A stretch of 64,000 bases of DNA from Desulfurellales bacterium. Lineage in GTDB: Bacteria; Campylobacterota_A; Desulfurellia; Desulfurellales; Hippeaceae. Shown one piece after another: positions 59,710 through 64,000 of the stretch. The first letter of the stretch is position 1; each line of letters opens with the position of its first letter. Below the pieces are notes generated by a model, which did no database searches, was not told the origin of the DNA, and saw only the letters and a program-made list of their open reading frames with translations. The position numbers were made by a program, and so were the translations under genes. The stretch is from positions 1 to 64,000 of the forward strand of contig JALVUQ010000070.1 in the NCBI GenBank assembly GCA_027035575.1, read 5' to 3'.

Positions 59710-60767
59710 AAACCCTCTTCTTTCAGCTTTCTTGTCTGTTCGTCTATTGTTAAAGCATCTATAAGCTCATCCAACTCTCCCTCCATTATGGAATCAAGTT
59801 TATAGAGCGTTAAATTTATTCTGTGGTCTGTTACTCTGCCTTGAGGGAAGTTGTATGTTCTTATGCGCTGCGACCTGTCGCCTGAGCCTATCTGCTCCTT
59901 TCTTTTGCTTGCCCTTTCGGCTTCGGCTTTTTGCCTGTACATATCGTAAAGCCTTGCCCTCAAAACCGTCATAGCTTTGTTTTTGTTTTTTAATTGGGAT
60001 TTTTCATCTTGGCAGGTTACCACAATGTTTGTCGGCAAATGTGTAATTCTGACAGCCGAATCGGTCGTATTAACACACTGTCCGCCGTGTCCCGTTGCCC
60101 TAAATACATCAATTCTCAAATCCTCGTTTTTAATTTCCACATCAACATCTTCGGCTTCTGGCAAAACCGCTACCGTTGCCGCCGATGTGTGAATTCTGCC
60201 TTGAGATTCCGTTGTCGGAACACGCTGTACCCTGTGCGTTCCGCTTTCATATTTAAATTTCGAATATGCGCCCTTGCCCTTTATGTTTACTATTATCTCC
60301 TTAATGCCTCCCGAATCGGAAACGCTGCTGTCCATAACCTCAACCTTAAAACCCTTATTTTCTGCATATTTACTGTACATTCTAAACAAATCGGCAGCAA
60401 AAAGAGCGGCTTCCTCTCCGCCTGTTCCCGCTCTTATCTCCAAAATTACATCCTTTTCATCCGAAGGGTCTTTGGGTATGAGCAAAAGCTTCAACTCATC
60501 TTCTATCTTAGATTTTTTGTCGGTTGCACTTTTAAGCTCCTCTTTTGCAAGCTCTTTTAACTCTTCGTCTTTCAAAAGCTCTTTGGCTTCTTCCATATCC
60601 TTTAATGTTTTTTCGTATTCAACGGCTTTTTCGTATATGGGGGAGAGCTTTTTCATCTCTTCGCTTAATGATTTGTACCTCTCCATATCATTGACGACAT
60701 CCGGCTTGCTCAGCTCGTTTTGCAGCTCTTCATATCTCTCTTTTATGTCTTTAATCTTCTCAATCAT
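59706..60767 (-). CDS. prfA: Peptide chain release factor 1
   Basis: A 353-aa class I release factor. The GGQ motif lies in [20 protein letters not shown]. The codon-recognition region carries [20 protein letters not shown], with the PxT motif as PTT rather than SPF, so it is RF1 (UAA/UAG). RF1 has no role at UGA, and this is relevant to the UGA gene at 11 kb: UGA termination would depend on RF2 elsewhere. The start is close to the tRNA-thiolation-like gene (15-base gap), and the two are probably co-transcribed. Confidence 0.96.
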   Translation of the reverse strand: MIEKIKDIKERYEELQNELSKPDVVNDMERYKSLSEEMKKLSPIYEKAVEYEKTLKDMEEAKELLKDEELKELAKEELKSATDKKSKIEDELKLLLIPKDPSDEKDVILEIRAGTGGEEAALFAADLFRMYSKYAENKGFKVEVMDSSVSDSGGIKEIIVNIKGKGAYSKFKYESGTHRVQRVPTTESQGRIHTSAATVAVLPEAEDVDVEIKNEDLRIDVFRATGHGGQCVNTTDSAVRITHLPTNIVVTCQDEKSQLKNKNKAMTVLRARLYDMYRQKAEAERASKRKEQIGSGDRSQRIRTYNFPQGRVTDHRINLTLYKLDSIMEGELDELIDALTIDEQTRKLKEEGF

Positions 60768-60782
60768 AACAAACTCCAGGTA

Positions 60783-61760
60783 TCAAATCTTTAACAACTC
60801 CAACTCATTCTCATTAATATCAACAGGCTGCACTATTTTAACTTCATCCTTATAACCATACTCAAACAGTTCGGCTTTTTTAGAGTATCTTTTTAATACG
60901 GCAGCGGCTGTCTCAATATCCTTGCCGTCAGGCTCAACGGCAAACACTCCGATAGCTCCCGGAGCATTGCGGCACTTCAACAAAGGCAGCACACTGCCGA
61001 ATTTTTTAAGCATAAGGTATGTTTCATCCTTTCTTCTTGAAACAACAAATCTTTTGGAATTTATCCTGAAATGCCTCCCGTAAGTTAAAAGTTCCAATTC
61101 AAACTCATTGTTGTATCCGTATTTAAGCATCTCTTTAACCCTTCTTGACATTGATGCGTCGGTCAAAAGACAACCGCCCGCAGGTGATTCAAAATCTTCT
61201 ATGCCGAAGCGCTTTGCAAGCTCAAACTGTTTGCTCCTGGAACGACCGGTTATGCAAAACAGTTTATCTTTATCTACAATACCCTCTTTTTCCATATCGG
61301 TTTGAGGCAGGCATTTGGCAGACAGAGGTCTCAACACCAGGTTGCTCAAATCAGCCCTTTTTTCTACTGCCCTCATAACGGAATACGACCTCTGGCTCAT
61401 AGGTCTTTGACCCAAAACCTCACCCGTAACGACAAAGCAGGCTCCTATTTCATCCATAAATCTCTTTGCCTGTTTGAAAAAAAATATTTTGCAGTCCACG
61501 CAGGGGTTTAGGTTCTTCCCATATCCGAATACAGGCTGTTTAACAATTTTCAGATACTCTTCGTCGTTTTTTGCCGTATGCAATTTGACAGGCAGACCAA
61601 AAAGCCCTTTTTCCAACTGCTTTTCATCTTTATTGTAAAACGGTGTTTTTACAAAGAGCGGATACACCTCAAAATTCAAAGAGAGCATTATGTGAACCGC
61701 AAGCAGACTGTCCAAACCGCCTGAGTACAAAACAACGCACCTTCTGCACAGCTTCTCCAT
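60783..61760 (-). CDS. PP-loop ATPase, ThiI/MnmA-like tRNA thiolation protein
   Basis: A 325-aa protein with the PP-loop motif VVLYSGGLDSLLAV near residue 8-21. Other marks are NPCVDCKIFFFKQAKRFMDE and VVTGEVLGQRPMSQRSYSVM, then ITGRSRSKQFELAKRFGI and SPAGGCLLTDASMSRRV. This is the family often annotated as a ThiI-like or DUF814-linked tRNA 4-thiouridine/thiolation protein. A C-terminal domain of about 130 residues is of unknown fold. Conserved cysteines fit sulfur transfer, but the tRNA target is not established. An in-frame TTG at 61784 is another possible start. It lies between hpt and prfA. Confidence 0.82.
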   Translation of the reverse strand: MEKLCRRCVVLYSGGLDSLLAVHIMLSLNFEVYPLFVKTPFYNKDEKQLEKGLFGLPVKLHTAKNDEEYLKIVKQPVFGYGKNLNPCVDCKIFFFKQAKRFMDEIGACFVVTGEVLGQRPMSQRSYSVMRAVEKRADLSNLVLRPLSAKCLPQTDMEKEGIVDKDKLFCITGRSRSKQFELAKRFGIEDFESPAGGCLLTDASMSRRVKEMLKYGYNNEFELELLTYGRHFRINSKRFVVSRRKDETYLMLKKFGSVLPLLKCRNAPGAIGVFAVEPDGKDIETAAAVLKRYSKKAELFEYGYKDEVKIVQPVDINENELELLKI

Positions 61761-61789
61761 AAAATTAAGCGCCGTATCTGACAAAAAGT

Positions 61790-62293
61790 CTAATCCATAG
61801 AGTATATTGCGGGCAAATCCCTGTAATTTTCGTTGTAATCCATACCGAAACCCACTATAAAACCTCTGTCCAAATCAAAGAGGTAGTAGTCCGCATCTAT
61901 ATCTTCACTTCTTCTTTCGTGCTTATTAACAGCCACACAGATCTTGCAGTCCTTAGCCCCTGATGAGATAAAAAAATCCCTAACCCTTTTCATTGTCTGC
62001 CCGGTGTCCAATATATCGTCAACAATAATGCACATTTTATCTTTTAAATCTATCGACGGCTTTTTTATCCAGGTCAAACTGCCGGTGCTTTGTGTGCCTT
62101 CGTAGCTTTTAACCCTGATACTGTCCTTTGTGGGGTTTATGTCGAGTTTGTTTGTCAATTTTTCAAAAAACGGCTTGCCGCCTTTTTCTATGTAAATCAT
62201 AGCGACGTCCTTGCCTTTGTATTCTTTGTTTAAAACCTCAGCGAGCTTCTCTACCCTTCTTTCTATCTCGTCAGCATCAAAAAGTAACCTCAC
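61790..62293 (-). CDS. hpt: Hypoxanthine phosphoribosyltransferase
   Basis: A 167-aa purine phosphoribosyltransferase. The PRPP loop IVDDILDTGQTMKRV is clear, and the N-terminal EIERRVEKLAEVLNKEYKGK and DVAMIYIEKGGKPFFEKL fit the family. The C-terminal YYLFDLDRGFIVGFGMDYNE contains the base-binding region. It converts hypoxanthine (or guanine) plus PRPP to IMP or GMP. The GTG start follows a GGAGAG. Prs and the purine phosphorylase elsewhere in the window provide the substrates. Confidence 0.93.
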   Translation of the reverse strand: MRLLFDADEIERRVEKLAEVLNKEYKGKDVAMIYIEKGGKPFFEKLTNKLDINPTKDSIRVKSYEGTQSTGSLTWIKKPSIDLKDKMCIIVDDILDTGQTMKRVRDFFISSGAKDCKICVAVNKHERRSEDIDADYYLFDLDRGFIVGFGMDYNENYRDLPAIYSMD

Positions 62294-62298
62294 TTTAA

Positions 62299-63315
62299 CT
62301 AACTCTCCACAATATCGATTTTTTCACCGCATTTCGGACATTTACCGTCAACAATGCGATTTGAGAGTATATCAAAGCCGTAGCGATTTATCAACAATTC
62401 ACCGCAAGCAGGGCAGTAGGTGTTTTCACCCTCATCTCCCGGAATATTGCCCGTATAAACATATTTTAATCCGAGAGATTTTCCTATTTCGGCAAGATTT
62501 TTTATTATTCTGACATCTGTGGGCGGCACTTCATCCATCTTGTATGCAGGGAAAAATCTGCTAACGTGCCAAGGAATTGCAGGGTCTATTTCATAAATAT
62601 GTTCAACAAGCGCCATAATCTCGACAGGCTCCTCATTTACGCCGGGTATAATAAGCGTTGTTGCCTCAACCCATATGCCTTTTTTCTTCATATATTCAAG
62701 TGAGTTTAGCACGGGCTTAAGACGTGCGTTGCCGGCTATCTGAATATAATAGGCATCCGAAAAGGATTTTATATCTATATTTACGGCATCTATCAAACCG
62801 TCCATCATATCAATAGCCTCTTTCGTCATATACCCGTTTGTTACAAAGATGTTTTTTAAGCCCCTCTTTTTTGCTAATCTTGCCGTATCAACGGCATATT
62901 CAAAAAATATCGTAGGCTCGGTATAGGTGTATGCAATTGAGGCACATCCGCTTTCAACGGCATCCTCAACAACCCTATCGGGAGAATAATCCTCACCTAT
63001 AATCTTACCGTTATGCTCAAAGGGATATTGGCTTATATCGTGATTTTGACAGTAAAGGCAGTTAAAATTGCAGCCTACCGTCGCTATGGAAAACGATTTT
63101 GTGCCCGGCAAAAAATGAAACAGCGGCTTTTTTTCAATAGGGTCAACAGATTTTGCCACGGCTTTTTCGTAAACCAGAGAATAGAGCACTCCGTCTATAT
63201 TTTCCCTGACTCCGCATTTACCCTTCTCGCCCTCCTGCATAACACACCTGAAGCTGCATAAATCACACCTAACCCTTTTATCTTCCAGTTTTTTGTACAG
63301 ATACGCTTCTTTCAT
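62299..63315 (-). CDS. amrS: AmmeMemoRadiSam system radical SAM enzyme
   Basis: A 338-aa radical SAM protein. The cluster motif is CNFNCLYC (C-x3-C-x2-C) in VGCNFNCLYCQNHDISQYPF. N-terminal cysteines RCDLCSFRCVMQEGEKGKCG, the VNIDIKSFSDAYY strand, and a C-terminal zinc-ribbon-like pair (CPACGELL and CPKCGEKI) are seen. This is the AmrS type, widespread in archaea and anaerobic bacteria, usually with AmmeMemoRadiSam proteins A and B, which are not in this window. The substrate is unknown. ATG at 63315 has AAGGAG before it. Confidence 0.9.
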   Translation of the reverse strand: MKEAYLYKKLEDKRVRCDLCSFRCVMQEGEKGKCGVRENIDGVLYSLVYEKAVAKSVDPIEKKPLFHFLPGTKSFSIATVGCNFNCLYCQNHDISQYPFEHNGKIIGEDYSPDRVVEDAVESGCASIAYTYTEPTIFFEYAVDTARLAKKRGLKNIFVTNGYMTKEAIDMMDGLIDAVNIDIKSFSDAYYIQIAGNARLKPVLNSLEYMKKKGIWVEATTLIIPGVNEEPVEIMALVEHIYEIDPAIPWHVSRFFPAYKMDEVPPTDVRIIKNLAEIGKSLGLKYVYTGNIPGDEGENTYCPACGELLINRYGFDILSNRIVDGKCPKCGEKIDIVES

Positions 63316-63326
63316 AAACAAACTCC

Positions 63327-64000
63327 TTAAACGGGTAAAATTATTTTAAAACTCGTTCCTTTTCCGACTTCGCTCTTAACCTCCAAACTGCCTCCCATCA
63401 TCTCAACGGTGTGTTTTGCTATGGGAATGCCTATGCCTTTTTTCACATCACCACCCGATTCAAACGGCTTAAACAGATTCCTCAACATTGCCTTTGTCAT
63501 TCCCATACCGGTATCGGATATGTCTATCTCCACAATCTTGTCTTTTATCAGGTGTTTTATGCGTATAGACAAAATTCCCCCTGTTTTCATATTTTCTATA
63601 CTGTTTTCTACTATGTTTTTAATAACAAGCTTCAGCTTTTTCTCATCCATTCTAACAGGCGGCATATTGAAATCCATATCCGTATTCAGCTTGATGTTGT
63701 ATCTTTTGATAAGCTCCGTGTAGCGGTTTAGAATTCTGTTTATCAGCTGCGGTATGGACACAAATTTCATATCTATGTTCGTATCGCTCATCTGAAGCAG
63801 ATTATCAGATAGGGAGGATAATTTTCTGCTTTCTATCTTTATGTAATCGGCATATTTTTTTAACTGTTTTGCGCTCTCTATTTTATCTATTTTTTTATCC
63901 AAGATTTCAGCCATTCCGCCAATGCTCATTATGGGGTTTCTCAACCTGTGGGCTATGTTTTCGGTCAACTCCAAAACCGCTTTCTCTTTCTCGCGCTCAA
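63327..64000 (-). CDS. Sensor histidine kinase, C-terminal part, 5' end beyond window
   Basis: At least 224 residues of a histidine kinase are visible; the frame stays open to the last base, so the N-terminal sensor part is outside. The upstream linker reads EREKEKAVLELTENIAHR. The H-box is ENIAHRLRNPIMSIGGMAE with the phospho-His. The ATPase domain has NIVENSIENMKTGG (N box), DISDTGMGMTKAM (G1) and GIGIPIAKHTVEMMGGSLEV (G2). It heads a leftward operon with amrS, hpt, the PP-loop gene and prfA. Its input and partner regulator cannot be seen. Confidence 0.9.
   Translation of the reverse strand, partial: EREKEKAVLELTENIAHRLRNPIMSIGGMAEILDKKIDKIESAKQLKKYADYIKIESRKLSSLSDNLLQMSDTNIDMKFVSIPQLINRILNRYTELIKRYNIKLNTDMDFNMPPVRMDEKKLKLVIKNIVENSIENMKTGGILSIRIKHLIKDKIVEIDISDTGMGMTKAMLRNLFKPFESGGDVKKGIGIPIAKHTVEMMGGSLEVKSEVGKGTSFKIILPV

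Noticed and set aside
59994-60560. 188-aa plus-strand frame opposite prfA
   Set aside because: Antisense to a highly conserved release factor, and Cys/Arg/Tyr-rich low-quality sequence.
1-64000. CRISPR array or phage region
   Set aside because: No regularly spaced repeats and no phage structural genes were seen.

Overview
The window is a densely packed, AT-rich chromosome segment of a Gram-negative anaerobe. Short intergenic gaps, frequent 4-nt stop/start overlaps and occasional TTG or GTG starts are the rule. Gene content (two MinD-type ATPases carrying ferredoxin clusters, NifX-like proteins, FeoAB, CoA ligases, succinyl-CoA ligase, a minimal DNA polymerase III delta' subunit, SpoVG, an AmmeMemoRadiSam enzyme) suggests a thermophilic or sulfur-metabolising lineage near Desulfurellales (Hippea/Desulfurella) or Campylobacterota. 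That placement is inference; no species was identified by search. There is no insertion sequence, prophage, CRISPR array or plasmid module. This is core genome with a few lineage-specific genes.

Layout. 1-5.0 kb: end of a 5S rRNA gene, trmL, and a leftward operon running from a NifX-methyltransferase fusion through a small membrane protein and feoA-feoB to queA. 5.0-9.1 kb: a patatin-like lipase, then a leftward metallocluster-type operon (NifX-like protein, two ferredoxin-ATPases, DUF59 protein), a Gly/Arg/Tyr-rich protein and rpsT. 9.2-15.3 kb: rightward single genes, including a secreted protein interrupted by an in-frame UGA, and an orphan gene preceded by a perfect palindromic operator and followed by an EF-G-like GTPase. 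15.3-23.5 kb: leftward housekeeping genes (usp, asd, pth, rplY, prs, tRNA-Gln, spoVG, ispE, an amidohydrolase, a purine nucleoside phosphorylase, an EF-P lysine-ligase-like protein).

23.5-35.1 kb is mostly rightward: heptose genes gmhA and rfaE2, a Xer recombinase, an MFS transporter, a complete peptide ABC transporter (dppABCDF) and sucCD. 35.2-43.7 kb holds a two-component pair of NtrB/NtrC type, RNase HI, an AsmA-like repeat protein, hemE and polA. 43.9-50 kb holds two tandem acyl-CoA synthetases, pstS and an ammonium transporter with an altered pore histidine. 50-64 kb is largely leftward: a six-gene operon (YhaM-like nuclease, tmk, holB, ricT, metG, orphan), a Cache-GGDEF protein, then a five-gene operon (histidine kinase cut by the window edge, amrS, hpt, a PP-loop tRNA-thiolation-like gene, prfA). 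A soluble PAS-chemotaxis transducer and yggS lie between the two.

Working together: the adenosine-type deaminase, purine nucleoside phosphorylase and hypoxanthine phosphoribosyltransferase could form a purine salvage path. The CoA ligases and SucCD fit growth on organic acids. FeoAB and the ferredoxin-ATPase cluster point to heavy iron-sulfur demand. The most notable oddities are the in-frame UGA gene at 11.0-11.5 kb, the NifX-methyltransferase fusion, the palindromic operator before an orphan gene at 12.6 kb, and the His-to-Glu pore change in the ammonium transporter.
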